A stretch of 64,000 nt of DNA from contig QRDG01000534.1 of the NCBI GenBank assembly GCA_012064385.1, positions 62,001 to 126,000 of the forward strand. Reading direction: 5' to 3'. Under the pieces are notes generated by a model. The model was given only the letters and a program-made list of their open reading frames with translations. It searched no databases and was not told the DNA's origin. The stretch's first letter is position 1. The number at the start of each line of letters is the position of its first letter. The translations under genes were made by a program, and so were the position numbers. This DNA is from Puccinellia tenuiflora (lineage: Eukaryota > Streptophyta > Magnoliopsida > Poales > Poaceae). Shown piece by piece: positions 9,688-21,284 of this stretch.

Positions 9688-10827
9688 CAAGGAAAAAAAT
9701 AGCGCGCTATGCAAAATAGCGTGGCCCTTCTACAGAAGCTACAGAAGATATAGCGAGATATAGCGAAGTTATATGTAATATAGCGTGATGAAAAAAAATG
9801 AGAGAAATAGCTCAAAATATCAAGAATTTCAGCACTAAAAGCTTGTCCAGAAGCAAATACATGCCTAACCAGGTAACCATATAGTCAAATGTCAAGGCCA
9901 AATTCATGGCAGAATACAAGTATGAGGCTTAAAGTCTTAAACTCATGAACATCAAAGTAATAAACTCGAAAAGACAGAACTGTTTAAACTTTAATCAGAA
10001 TACAAATTTTAGCCTAAAACTAAACAAGCTAGCTATGCAACAAGAAGAACTCGTTGATGTCACTGCCCAAAACAAGTAGACCAATGAACATGCTGCTCTA
10101 CTTGTACACGCAGAGCTAGCTTAGGAATCAAACTGACATTTTTGCAAGCTTAGGAATCAACGAACTACTAGCTAATGAACTACTACAGGAACCATTGAAC
10201 TACCATCTTTTCTACTACAGGATCCATCCACGAACTACACTTGCACGTAGCTAGTAGCTACCGAATGAATCAAGGAACATATCGAGAGTATCTTGTTCTT
10301 ACCCGGCGTGGAGGACATTGTGGGCTCCTTTCTGCTAGAGGAAGCTTCCGCCGATGGTCCAGCTTGAGGAAGCACGGAAGCCGCCGCCGCTGCAACTCAC
10401 CGTAGAGGAAGAGGTCGATCCGCTGATGGAAGAAGCACTCAGGATGCCACTGCAGCTCGAGGTGGAGGAAGAACTCGATCCGCCGGTGGAGGAAGCACTC
10501 CCGCCGCCGCTGCAACTCTACCAGCCGCCGCCGCCACCGTCGCCCCTGTGAAGAGTGTGGAGGGATTTTGTTAGGTTTGTGAGGAGGAGTAGTCGAGTAG
10601 AGGACTGAGTGCATGTTGGGGCTCTTGGGCCGATGGGCTCTGCAGGATTTTAGGGTTTTTTTCTAGCGCCGCTATAATGCTATACGCTAAATAGTTTTAG
10701 CGTGGTTTAGCGCGCCAAAAACGCCATTAGCATTGTAGCCGTAACTTTTGGTTAAATGTAATGTGGCCCCTCAAAATACGCTATATCGCGCTAATAGCGG
10801 CGAAATAGCCCGCTATTTTTTTCGTTG
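9688..10827. mobile_element. Non-autonomous hAT element with coding-like insert
   Basis: A 1140-bp element with inverted termini CAAGGAAAAAAATAGCGCGC and the complement of CAACGAAAAAAATAGCGGGC. It is flanked by a perfect 8-bp duplication GGTCTGAT (9680-9687 and 10828-10835). Subterminal zones are rich in TAGCG motifs. The middle (10300-10600) is GC-rich and coding-like, unlike the AT-rich rest, suggesting a captured gene piece. No transposase is visible. Confidence 0.9.
10354..10551 (+). repeat. Internal ~60-bp coding-like tandem repeat in the hAT element
   Basis: Nearly three copies of a ~60-bp unit encode an acidic EEAL...PLQL..EEE pattern with proline runs (65-residue open frame). The function is unknown. 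It may be a fragment of a captured repeat-rich gene rather than an expressed protein. Confidence 0.5.
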
Positions 10828-10835
10828 GGTCTGAT

Positions 10836-11137
10836 AGAAAGTAGAATTGCGTCCACCGACCAGTTCACCTAAGATCTCAACTGATGAGGAAAGGTCTGCA
10901 ATGCACTGATAATAGATGAGGAACAGAGGTTGCACTTATCTATTTTTAAATCTACTAAGTATATTATTGGTCTAAGTTCCAATTAAATTCACTGTTAATT
11001 TTTTTTTTTATGTAAACGGAGTTCCTGCTCTACCACTAAATCTGTTCTGATGCAATGTGCGGATCACCTAGCTAGCTTACAACAGCAGGCAACCTCTATT
11101 CCTTCGCAGCAAACCAGCAGCTTACCGATTAAATGGA
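10836..11137. other. Gene-free spacer
   Basis: About 300 bases, AT-rich, with no recognisable feature. Confidence 0.35.
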
Positions 11138-11568
11138 TATAGGATCATCAAGAAAATTGCGTTTAGTGTACCCAGCCTCAATAAGTGAGCGTTGGTCATC
11201 TCTGGCCAACGTCTCGCTAGCTATCTCCTTCTAGGATCCAGCAGTGATATATATCGACAAATAGAACAAAAGCTAGCCTAACTGGCGGTGGAGAGAACTG
11301 TGTTAGAGGTGAGTTAAGTTAATCCCAAAGATAGGGAGAAGGATACTGATATCAGATATGGGATGTCTCCTAACGACCGTTATGTTTGACTTTCGTGTCA
11401 ACAAAACAAACACAGATCATGTGCTTCAATATATTTTGGATGTTCATTGAGTCCGTATGCAAACCTGCCTTACTATATGCACGGCCTAATGTGTACTCCC
11501 TCCATTCATTTATGTAAGACGTTTTAGGGATTAGTAGATTCATCTACTTTAATATGTACCTAGTCTAA

Positions 11569-12769
11569 ACGACTTACTGAAGATGGGTTATGGCAAACTC
11601 TGCTAAGAAAAAAGTATATTGGCTCAAGTGCGTTATTATAGGTTTCTTGAAAACCCGGTGATTCACACTTCTGGGCTGGCCTCATGGCGACGAAGAAATT
11701 CTTCTTCCATACGGTTTTTTTTTTCATTAAGGATGGTTCGGAGATAATGTTCTGTGAGGATAGATGGTTAGGCAATACCACACTCCGAGAGCAATATCCG
11801 GCTTTATAGAATATTGTCCTTGGTCGTCACAAGAGTGATACTCTTGCTAAGGTGTTGGAGACCTCCCCACCTAATGTGACGTTCCGAACAGATCTTATTG
11901 GTCCCAGGTTAGCATCTTGGAATGAGTTGTTACAGCGTCTGCCTTTAATTAACCTGGCGGATGGGGCCGATGAGTTTCGGTGGAGTTTACACATCAATGG
12001 TAAATTCTCGGTGGACTCGATGTATAAAACTCTCATCCAGCCAGACTTGCCAGTGGATAATAATCACAAAATTTCGAAGATAAAGATTCCACTCAAAAAT
12101 AAAAAAATTGCGTGGTACCTTCATCCTGGGGTAATTCTCACCAAAGATAAACTTGCGAAACGCAATTGGCATGGGAGTAAAAAATGTGTCTTCTGTCATA
12201 AGGACGAGACTATTAAGCACTTATTCTTCGAGTGTAGATTTGCGAGTTCTATATGGTCAATCATCCAGATAGGTTCTACCTTATTCCCACCATGTAGAAT
12301 TGCTAATATTTTGGTAATTAGATAAATGGTGTGGATCGTAGGTTTAAACGACTTATTAGGGTGTGAGCGTTAGCTGTTATATGGTCGCTTTGACTGTGTA
12401 GAAATTACAAGGTTTTTAATGATAAAAATTCGTCTCTTATGCAGGTTATCTACAGGACTACTGCTACTCTCCATTTGTGGTCTCCGTTGCAACGTGTGGA
12501 GCATCGCGACATTTTTACGGAGGTGTGTACAAGTCTGGAGGGAACGGCGAGAGACTTTTTATCCCAACATGGATGGCAGCATAATTTGCGGATCGGCCCT
12601 CCACCACCATAGGCGTGTTTACAATTTCTCATCCTGATATGTAACTCGCCTTTGTTTTCCTTTTCCATACTTGTTCGTGACTTATGGTTGTGTGCATACT
12701 AACTATGCAGAGGCCGGGTGTAATACTTAAACGTTTAAGTAATAAAGCTCCCTTTATCGAAAAATATAT
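11569..12769 (+). mobile_element. 5'-truncated LINE
   Basis: About 1.2 kb of non-LTR retrotransposon 3' sequence ends in CTTTATCGAAAAA. It is flanked by a direct repeat CTAGTCTAA (11560-11568 and 12770-12778). It begins within the post-RT region and carries several stops, so it is dead on arrival or decayed. Confidence 0.8.
11852..12325 (+). pseudogene. LINE reverse transcriptase C-terminal zinc-binding domain
   Basis: A 157-residue frame matches the zf-RVT type C-terminus of plant LINE polyproteins. It has W-x-x-(N)GKFSVDSMYK, a lysine-rich stretch, ILTKDKLAKRNW, then C-V-F-C...HLFFEC. Upstream sequence in other frames (from 11578) continues the RT connection region with stops and shifts, so the frame is only a fragment of the original protein. 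Confidence 0.8.
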
Positions 12770-12915
12770 CTAGTCTAAGTTTAGTGTGTAGATTTACTCA
12801 TTATAGTATGTATCTTGTTCATTTTGAAATATCTAAAACGTCTTATATTTGTAAACGGAGGGAGTACAATCCTATTACAGCCGTACAGGCCCAACCTAGG
12901 ATATCTTTGAAGCAT

Positions 12916-13480
12916 TAGCGTAGGATCAACTTGAACCCAAAGGAGACCAAAAATTTCCCATAGCCGTGACCGGAGGAACAGTCGAGGGTCGCCGGCCCAC
13001 CAACAAGAGAGAGACCTCGGGGAAGCACATCGACGCGGTGGCCGTTTGCCCGTGCATCGTCCCCAGTAGTGTTGTCGTCGGGGAACCAGCAAGATATGTC
13101 GCTGTGGATCCACTTGGAGAGGCTACGATGGTGGGTCACGCCATCTACAAACTCTGAGAAAGTCTCTTAGAGCTTGGCGAAACGTTGCTCCAGACCTAGC
13201 TTTCAGTGGACGAGTTTGTCCGTCTTGAACGCTTGCTGGTCGAGATTTTGCACCAGCGCATGGTGGCGGGCAATGGAGGCTTGTCGCTCCGTTAGAATCG
13301 TGTTCTGGAGGGAGGATTGCATCTCCTCTTCAGGAATTCCTTCAATGTTGGATCCGTGGTGGTGAGGAATGATAACCGCTTGATAGTTTGATGGCGAGTC
13401 TCCGGTATGGAATTGCGATGATAGGAAAGGTGGTAGGTGTCTTCTGATACTAAGACGTTAGGTACCAACTGGGATTGACT
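12916..13480 (-). pseudogene. LTR-retrotransposon gag-leader fragment
   Basis: Read on the minus strand, 13170-13330 gives a coiled-coil-like stretch (ILTERQASIARHHALVQNL) typical of the N-terminal gag region of some grass gypsy elements. Degenerate sequence continues to about 12916. A TAGTATCAGA motif on the minus strand near 13450 may be a decayed primer-binding site. No intact frame remains. Confidence 0.45.
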
Positions 13481-13539
13481 CACAATACACTCTTAGATAC
13501 AAGAATTCATCAAGCTAGGTACAAGCTGCTTGCCCCCAC

Positions 13540-14045
13540 GCGCTCACTTACGTGGTCCAGTCCGCACTTGCATATTTCCCATTTTGTAGCGCCAACCGTT
13601 TCGGCCGCTCAACGTTGGACTTGTGGTGGTCTTACTTGTTGTAGGAGTAGTTGTAGATGGGTACTTTATAGAGAAGCTTGTGAGCGACCGCTCTACAAGC
13701 TCCGTTGTTATAATCGATAGGCAATATAAACGATTAACAAAAGTAAGATCACGACAGAGGACATGGGATTTAACGTGGAAAACCCTTCCAAAGTGGAAGA
13801 GAAAAAACCACGGACGCCAACCAGCAAATCTTAAACATATCGAGTGATATTACAAACGTCAGGGATTTACAGCAATGAATATATCCCAAATGGGCAGCTT
13901 ACAAGATGTATTTATAGTGGTCGATCCTGACCTAAACCTAGGTCGGCCCAGCCTCTCGGCGAGGCCTCGCTCGATCCGTCTGAACTTAGCTGCCCTTTAT
14001 ATGAATTTAGATCACTATAAAATAACATACGTGAGCGGCTTGAGG
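13540..14045 (-). repeat. LTR-like sequence (tentative)
   Basis: On the minus strand there is a TATA box (CACTATAAATACATC, about 13905-13920). About 160 bases downstream is a GGGTTTTCCACGTTAAATCC segment, a pairing I associate with copia-type LTR R regions. Exact ends and a partner LTR are not found. Confidence 0.35.
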
Positions 14046-14809
14046 GCAGGGACGGAGCCAGGATCTGATCATGAGGGGGGCAAAGAATTTTTTTTGTGAG
14101 AGGATAATTATCACATATATCAAGGCTATATACCGATATCGACATATATCAATACGAAACAAAACGAAATTTCTATTTGACCAAAATTAGGATGCAACTG
14201 TCTTGTAAAACATATTTTATGGTGTGTTATTTTTTCTCCCAGAAGATAATAGGTGCATAACAGATCAGAGAAATACGTCCTAGTAACTAAATCCTTCATC
14301 AACACAGTTAAATAAATAAGCCCATCGTCTTATATGAATGTACACATCAGACTAATTAACTTCAGGTTGTAATCCACAAGAAGCTATTGATGTATGTGTA
14401 TACCAACCTTCAGATTTGAGTGTGGTGCTTGATGTGCTGGCGTGGCTGGAAGGAACACCACGTTGCGCCGGCTAGCACGACGACATGCCGGCACGGCGGC
14501 GGCGTCCGTAGCCTCGTCGTATTGCGAGCGAAGACAGCAGGCGCTAGACATTGGCACGACGGCGGCGAGCTGGAAAATTTGCACGATGTCCAATGTCATC
14601 TAGCGATGGAGACGTAATTTGCGAGCAGAGACAGCAGGCGCTGAAGACAAGTAGATCAAATTGGCGGCGCTTGCCTGAGGACCCTTCGTCTGGGCAAAGA
14701 GTACGCACGGAAACATCAATAATAGGGAGTTTTTACCTCCGTGATGGCCTAATGGGATGTTTTTTGGGCTAAGAACAAGCTAACAATCTTACACATCGCT
14801 CTTAGCGGG
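14046..14809. other. Gene-free sequence with a lone hAT-like end
   Basis: It begins CAGGGACGGAGCCAG, similar to the hAT end at 6673, but no opposite terminus is found. 14430-14700 is GC-rich with short open frames of no recognisable homology. Confidence 0.35.
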
Positions 14810-16030
14810 GCTGTATCATTCCACTCGCCCGCGTATTTCAGTTCGAGGAGAAGGCCATTTCAGGGCAAGGCCCATTGCAGAACGGCTGGTTCTATTTCGC
14901 ACATACAGTTCCAGTTTCCTTCCCATTTCCATTTATAGGAATTCATCTTTTTATTAATCTAAACTTTGGAACCATTTAAAAAATAAACATTTTTCGAATA
15001 AGAACCATTTAACTATTAATATTTGGGTGAACCAAAAATAATATTAACCGAAAATATCGGTGAACCGAAAATAATAGCACTGAAAAGAGACTAAAAATCG
15101 GGTGAACCAAAAATAATAGTTAACCAAAAATGTCCGTGAAGCAGAAATAATAGTGAACCGAAATGTCGGTGAACCAAAAATAATTGTGGACCGAAAATGG
15201 CGGTGAACCAAAAGTAATAGTAAACCAAAAAATGCCGGTGAAACAAAATAATAGTGAACCGAAAATGTCGCTGAACCAAAAATAATATATAGTGAACCAA
15301 AAATGGCGATGAACCAAAAATAATAGTGAACCAAAAATAATAGCGAAACGAAATGGAGGTGAACCATTATAGTGAACCGAAAATGACGGTGAACCAAATA
15401 TAATATTAAACCGAAAATGGTGGTTAACCTAAAAATAATAGTGAACCAAAAATACCGGTGAAACAGAAATAATAGTGAACCTATAATGCCGGTGAACTGA
15501 AAATAATAGTGAACCAAAATACCGGTGGAACAAAAATAATAGTGAACCAAAAATACCAGTGAAACTAAAATAATAGTGAACCGAAAAAGCTGATGAATAA
15601 AAAATAATAGTGACCCGAAATGGTGGTGAACCAAAAATAATACTGAAAAATGCCAGCGAACCGAAAATTGTTCACAATACCAAAAAAAAAACTAATATAC
15701 ATATTTACAAAAAAATAGAAAAGAAAATTTAATATGAAAAAGAAACAAATAATATCCTCTAAAAACTAAAAATATTATATATATATATAACAAAAACCTC
15801 AAGAACGTTTAGATTTTTGAAAAAATATTCTATTTAAAAAATCATATTTTTGAAAATGTTCCGATTTTTAAAAAGTACTTCAGACTTACAGATTTTTAAT
15901 AAAATTAATGTGGTACATGAGAAAAACAGCAAAAAAAACAAAGAAGAAAATGAAAAAAAGCAGCTGAAATGGGCCGGCCCATGGCGGAAATTCGTGCGGG
16001 CGAGACCATGCAGCACCTCGTAATGAGAGA
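14810..16030. mobile_element. Possible Mutator-like element built around a minisatellite
   Basis: The block resembles in layout the element at 45535-48188: GAAC/AAAA-rich minisatellite, then an A-rich tract, then GGGCCGGCCCA near one end. Possible inverted ends share CTCGCCCGC (14827-14835, and its complement near 15995). No 9-bp target duplication was found, so boundaries are approximate. Confidence 0.35.
15010..15665. repeat. AT-rich minisatellite, ~35-bp unit
   Basis: About 18 diverged copies of a unit combining AATAATAGTGAACC, AAAAT and a GCCGGTGAACC-type half. The long open frame on the minus strand is only the translation of this repeat. Confidence 0.9.
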
Positions 16031-16057
16031 GGTATAGTGCTCGCGGGGGGAGGGGGG

Positions 16058-16330
16058 CTAGCCCATGCTCTCCCTCCTGTCTTTGCCCCTGCTTGAGGGC
16101 TTGGTCTTCATCGACAACAACATGACCTGGATCTGCTTGACCAACTCGTTAGTGTCGTCCATGGCTGCCTCAAGCGCTTCCCAAACTTGCTTATCATTGT
16201 GAGTTTCTAGATATAGAATTTGAAGATGATCGAAGTGTGGTTGGCCAGCTCTGATACCAGGTGTTAAGGTACCTCTAGGGTTTGACAATAGCAATTTGAG
16301 TACACGCCTCTTCGAGTTCAAATCACAAGA
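16058..16330 (-). pseudogene. LTR-retrotransposon 5' end fragment with primer-binding site
   Basis: On the minus strand TGGTATCAGAGC (16248-16259) matches the initiator-Met tRNA primer-binding site. It is preceded by an LTR end reading ACCTTAACACC and followed by a gag-like frame with LETHNDKQVWEALEAA. The frame runs about 60 codons after the site. The rest of the element is absent. Confidence 0.55.
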
Positions 16331-17049
16331 AATGTTTTCATATGGCTCCCGTACGAGAGGCGGTCTAAGGTGGTCCAGCTCCTACCCACGGCCGCCGCCG
16401 CTAGATCCCCTGCACTTCGTCAGCCGCTAGGGTCGCTAGGGGGTGGTGGAACCTCGGATAGGATAACCGGTCCCCGTAGGGTCTTCGAGCTCTCTGGTGT
16501 AGGGGTATATGCGGTTATTAGAATAAAGGTCTTTCAGTACACCCCAAATCGATGTTCTTTCTAGGAGGAGCGTCGACGGGCTGGATTTTGGAGTCAATCG
16601 CCCAGCATTAGTCATGGTGTGATAGGTGTGTGTCTATGAAGGCGGTGTTCATTGGGATATGATGTCGCAGCGTATCATTGCCCACAAGTTCAACCTCCGC
16701 CTGATGAAGCTTGGCCAGGACGGCTTCGTCTGGAAACTTGTGAGTTTGATGTCCTCGGGAGCTAGGATTATCTCCTGGCCCTTCTCGGTACTAACTTCTC
16801 CGGGACGGAGATCACTCAAGATTGTGGTCGCCGGTTTCTTCCGTTCTGCATATTATTCAACCTTTCTCCGACACAATCATTTCTACGCTGGAAGTCCAGA
16901 GACGACATCGAGCTTTGCTCACAGCATGTCGTCAAGGGATATAGAAGGAAGATGTTGCTGAACTTTTCAAGGACTTGTTTTTTACTTCTGTTTTTTGCGT
17001 GGATGCACAGGGGCTAGCTTCAGATAATATATGGCCTTAGGCCTTTTCT
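16331..17049. other. Unclassified repeat-like sequence
   Basis: Moderately GC-rich with short open frames of no recognisable homology. It ends GCCTTTTCTGCAAAAG, a tail reminiscent of grass LINE 3' ends. No reverse transcriptase motifs. Confidence 0.3.
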
Positions 17050-17066
17050 GCAAAAGAAAATCACAT

Positions 17067-17217
17067 GAAAGGGAATCAGGAATAGAAGAGAAGACTGGAT
17101 AGTTTTGTATATATATCAATAATAAACCAAGGATTACAAGTGTTTATATAGGGGAGAGAGGGAGAGGTAAAACCCTAACCCTAACCGAACCAGTCCCATA
17201 TGAAATACAATTCAACA
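17067..17217 (-). repeat. Copia 3' LTR
   Basis: On the minus strand it starts TGTTGAATTGTATTTC (17217 leftwards). It contains a TATA box (CTATATAAACAC) and runs to a CA end near 17067. A start near 17050 is an alternative. Its first ~60 bases match the remnant at 44342-44403. Confidence 0.65.
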
Positions 17218-17250
17218 ACCCACCCCCACCCCCCCCCCCCCCCCCCCCGC
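17218..17250 (-). promoter_or_regulatory. Copia polypurine tract, expanded G run
   Basis: Directly before the 3' LTR on the minus strand is a G homopolymer followed by TGGGGGTGGGT. It is in the expected place for a polypurine tract but unusually long, probably by slippage or a sequencing artefact. Confidence 0.6.
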
Positions 17251-17390
17251 AGTCGAAACATGGCGGGGCACAATGTTGAGACTGGTTCGAAAGTCTTGAA
17301 ATACTGAGGTCGGTAATCCTTTGGTGAATATGTCAGCATACTGCAAGCTGGCGAGAACTTGAAGTACACGGGCCTCTCCGAGAGCAACAC
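17250..17390 (-). pseudogene. Copia RNase H C-terminus
   Basis: The minus-strand frame reads ALGEARVLQVLASLQ, then YADIFTKGLP and a short tail, matching the end of copia RNase H. It continues the frame that is interrupted at HFVRDRV on the other side of the LTR insertion (21285). Confidence 0.85.
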
Positions 17391-20300
17391 TGTAGCAGCC
17401 CAAGTTTGGAACCTGAAAATATGAATAAATTTTTCACTTTTTCATTTCATATTGCATCATGGCATCCATATTTAAATTGCTCAACATGAAATAATGATTA
17501 AAGCAACAATTGATAAATCAATGATGGTGAATGTTATTGGACAAACAAAATCCAAATTGAACTTCATATTTGTCCAGGAAGTTCTAACAACTTCAAATAT
17601 CTTTGTTGCAAAATTAATGCAATTGAAAATTCAAATAATTAAATAAAGACCTAAAATGTCTGTGAGCAATTCTAAAATAGTTTACACATAAAATGTTTTT
17701 CAAATGGGCTACAATTTTATGACAGCTCCCAAATATAATATGTTGGCTCTGTGAATTTTTCCAGAATTTTTAAAAATATTTAAGGGCCTGAAATAATTGC
17801 CTAAACCCTACTGGAATTTTGGAAAAAGAGAAAATAATAAAACTATGACAGGTGGGTCCACCCTGTCAGCCTCCCCCTTCCTCCTCCTTCCCCTGGCGCC
17901 ACAGGGAAAGCCCTGGCGCCATGGCAGCGCGTCACCGTGTCCTCCCCTGGCTCCTCCTCGCTTCTTGGCCCCCCATGGAGGATAAGAAGCCTCCCCGCGA
18001 CGCCCTGCCCTCTCTCCCCCTCCTTTCCCCCCCCTATAGCAAACCCTAGCAGCCGCCGCCATGGCCGTGAACTAGCCGAGACGCCGCCGCTCGCCGCCGT
18101 CGATTGAGGCCTCATGGAGCAGATCGAAGACCGCCGGTAGATCCGCCGTGATCTCTTCTTCCTCGCCCAGGGAATCGAGTCGGGATGCTCGGGATCATCG
18201 CCGTCATCCTCTTCTTCCCCGCCTCCGACCGACGACCGCCGGGATGATTGCTGCCGTTGCAGCCCACCTCTGCCTAAGCCGAGCACGTATACGCATCGAG
18301 GGTGAGCTGCTGGTCCTCCTGGACATCCCCGTGGTCCCTCTAGCTCCCTCTCTCTCCGCTGTCGTCTTGTCCCGTAGCCGGCCGCCGCCTGACGTCAACG
18401 TCACCGTCGCTCCGGCGACCCATAAATGGCGGCGCCGCCCGTTCTAGGTTCACCGTAGTGAGACGCGTCGGATGCGCCCCCTCTCGGGCTCCCTAGTGCA
18501 CGCACGCGACGCATCCGTGCACGGCAGTGCCGCCGGTCACCGCCGCGCCGCGCCTGTCATGGCATGCCCCCCCGGGTCAACCGTCCGTGGGCCGCCTCGC
18601 CCACGTGGACGCCACCGTGGCCACTGCCCCACCAGTCAGTGGCTGTGGCTACCCAGCCACTGGGTGAAAAACGGTTCGGGCTGATTTTTCTGAATTTAAA
18701 TAAATAGACAGAAATTGAATTGAACTTTGAAATTGAATAACTTTTGAACCATAGCTCAGAAAAATGCAAACAATATGTTAAAATGCTTAGAAAAATCATA
18801 TCTATCTGTTAGTGTCATTCCCATGATCAACTAAAATTATTTAATTGCCTTTATTTAATAAATACTAAAATGGCAGAATATAATGGGAAAATAGAAATTG
18901 CATAACTTGAGAAATAATTATCCAAAAATTATGAATAAGGTATCAAATTGTTCAGCATTTGATGAACTACAAGTTTATGTCATTTGAGGGAATTGTAGAA
19001 TTAATTTTGGTGCTGTTTATTAAAATTAAATAAAATGGAAGATTTAAATCAATAATTGGAAATATCATAACTTGATAAATATTGATCAAAAAATTGCAAA
19101 TGATATACCAAAATGATCAGTAACTCAAGGGCTGTTTATATATGTTAAAATCACAGTATGAAAATATCTTTTCCTTTGATGTTAATTCGAATTGGTTAAA
19201 ATGATTTAAATTGCATAACCGTTTAAGTCACCTTTTCTTCATCGTTAATCGGAAAATTTCAAACGAAGTACCAAAATGATCAGTAGAACAATACCTATCT
19301 AATAATGTCATTTTCATGCATTTAGGACCCATATTTCAGTACTGGACATTTTGGATAATAACTTAATTCACTAAGTTAAATATGGAGTTTTAACCCGTTA
19401 ATTGCAATATTTATTTTGGGGTTCCATTTAACTTGTGGGACATGCCCAATATTATTTCAGTGCATAATTTGACCATCTCATCATGATTGTGCATTGCACC
19501 TTTGTATTCGTGTTATTTATTTTGTTTCCTGTATTGTTTGTGTATCGGTAGATTCAGGAGTCGAGGTTCCACCACAATACCTCGACGATCAACGCGACCA
19601 GTACTATCAGCAAGGCAAGAGATAACCTAACCTTCTTGGCATCTAGTATCCTACAGTTTTATAAGCTTATTTTATCCACCATATTATTGCATGTGATTCC
19701 GGTGTCAATTTTGGTAAATACTAGAATCTCCTATGAACGCATGTTTTTCCCCGAACCATCACATGTTACCCCTCCTATGAACCCTAGGTTTGATGTGTTG
19801 GCTGGAGACAAAGTTTAGTTGTTGTTTATATATGCTTAGCTCTGCTTAGCCATGCTTAGACTAATGCTTTATTTGTCCGTTGGTTAAATTCCATAATTAC
19901 TGATGTTGATGGAATGATTCGGACATGGTGGTTACTTGTGGTTCCTTAATTAAAATGCTAATAAGGCTTGGATGAGTTGCCATCGGGGATGGTGGGTTGC
20001 CTCATTCTTGCCCCTAGGTGTGAATTCTTGTCTCTAGACTCAAGATCGAGCGTGCTGCCATTGGTGGGAGTATGGGCTCCTTACTAACCGAATAACTTGT
20101 GAAGGCGTATCCAAGGGTCCTCTAGTTCGGTTTTCCATTTGCGTGTGAGTGGAAAAGAAAAGGTTGCGGAGGATTTGTGTTTAGGACGTGGCGATGGGGG
20201 CAGGGGCTGAAATAGGCTGGGTAAACTTGCTCTGTCACCACAGATGACTCTTGGATAGTCTCATGCGAGGCAAAGGTTCAACCGCGCCCACTCGCCGGCC

Positions 20301-21279
20301 TTCCCCGGAAGAGGGCCAATCAGGTGAGCCGGACGGTACCGGTGGGTAAATTAGTACACCCCTGTAGGGTTAAATCTTTTCGAAAAGTCGTGTCCGCAAT
20401 TATGGACGACTTGGGAATGGATATACGAGACCATAGAGAATCTTAACCTAATTAAAATTCGGCAGCTAAAGGTTGCAATTACAACGTGTGATAAAAGGTT
20501 CATTTCCTCGAGGGTGATTCGAGGGAGTGCCTTTGGTGGAGATGAGATGTTTCTGGTTACTAATGGTTCGCTGAGAACCGAAGATGAAAGTTTACTCTCT
20601 TATCCCCTTTCGAAAACATTCTGAGTAGACGATGCCATTGAGTCACTTATGTCTTTTATAAAGGAAAATCTAGCTTTATGCAAAATAGCTACTTATACAG
20701 CTTTAGAGCCTCCGTCAGCATTGGGCCTACTAAACTTGCGAGTACGTCATACTCAGTCTCTCTTTGCTGCTTTTATTATTTGTTTCAGAGGAAGACGTCA
20801 CCGAACCGGAAGGTGGGTTCTTCGTTGACCTCGACGAATAGAATGGGGTTCCCAGGTGGCAGCTTGGGACGACACGGAGCAGGCTGGCACGGGATGTTTA
20901 TCTGTAGGCCTCTTGGGCCATAATTTGGATCTTGTTGTATTAGACAACTATTTTGCTTCCGCTTGTTGTAATGATGGGTCTGTGACCTCTGACGTGTTAT
21001 TTTGCTATCTTTCTCATTACATGAGTTAAACTATGATCTCTTTGTGTCGTAGAGTCTGTGATGTGCCAGATGTTCCGCAGTCTTGATCTCTGTATTATGC
21101 ATTGATAGCTATGCCAGTGTTCATGGCATGATCGAAGTGTTGCGTTGCCGATGATCCATTCCGAGCACGCCTGGCAAAGGTTTTGGCCTGGGAGTGGTAA
21201 CCCCAGTAACCTTCGATTGTGTAGCATGGCCTGTGGGTTACATAGTATCTATGTATAATTCCGGGGTCGGGGCGCTACA
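17391..21279 (+). repeat. Solo LTR of a gypsy chromovirus (3889 bp)
   Basis: It starts TGTAGCAGCC and ends GGGGCGCTACA, with a perfect 5-bp target duplication AACAC at 17386-17390 and 21280-21284 inside copia RNase H. It matches the 3' LTR at 29836-31680 along its whole length, except for about 2.04 kb (18318-20361) missing from the latter. No internal gypsy sequence lies beside it, so it is a solo LTR. Its short GC-rich open frames (17840-18450) look non-coding. Confidence 0.92.
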
Positions 21280-21284
21280 AACAC

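Larger units (their letters stand above)
11496..12864. mobile_element. Stowaway MITE carrying a LINE insertion
   Basis: The ends CTCCCTCCATTCATTTATG and the complement of CTCCCTCCGTTTACAAATA are flanked by TA dinucleotides. Without the LINE the element would be about 160 bp. The paralogous site in copy 1 (about 4449) lacks it. Confidence 0.85.
11138..12915. repeat. Upstream paralogous segment, copy 2
   Basis: Second copy of the segment at 4023-4510, split by a Stowaway MITE between TGCACGGCCTAATG and the CAGCCGTACAGG block. Homology to copy 1 fades after about 12915. It may mark the position of an ancient tandem duplication of the peroxidase neighbourhood whose gene has been lost or moved by insertions. 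Confidence 0.6.

Noticed and set aside
15044..15634. 196-residue minus-strand open frame
   Set aside because: It is the translation of the 35-bp AT-rich minisatellite; the aromatic-rich repeats follow the DNA repeat and have no independent coding signal.
14810..16030. Precise MULE boundaries for the first minisatellite block
   Set aside because: Inverted CTCGCCCGC motifs exist, but no 9-bp duplication could be found, so only approximate limits are given.
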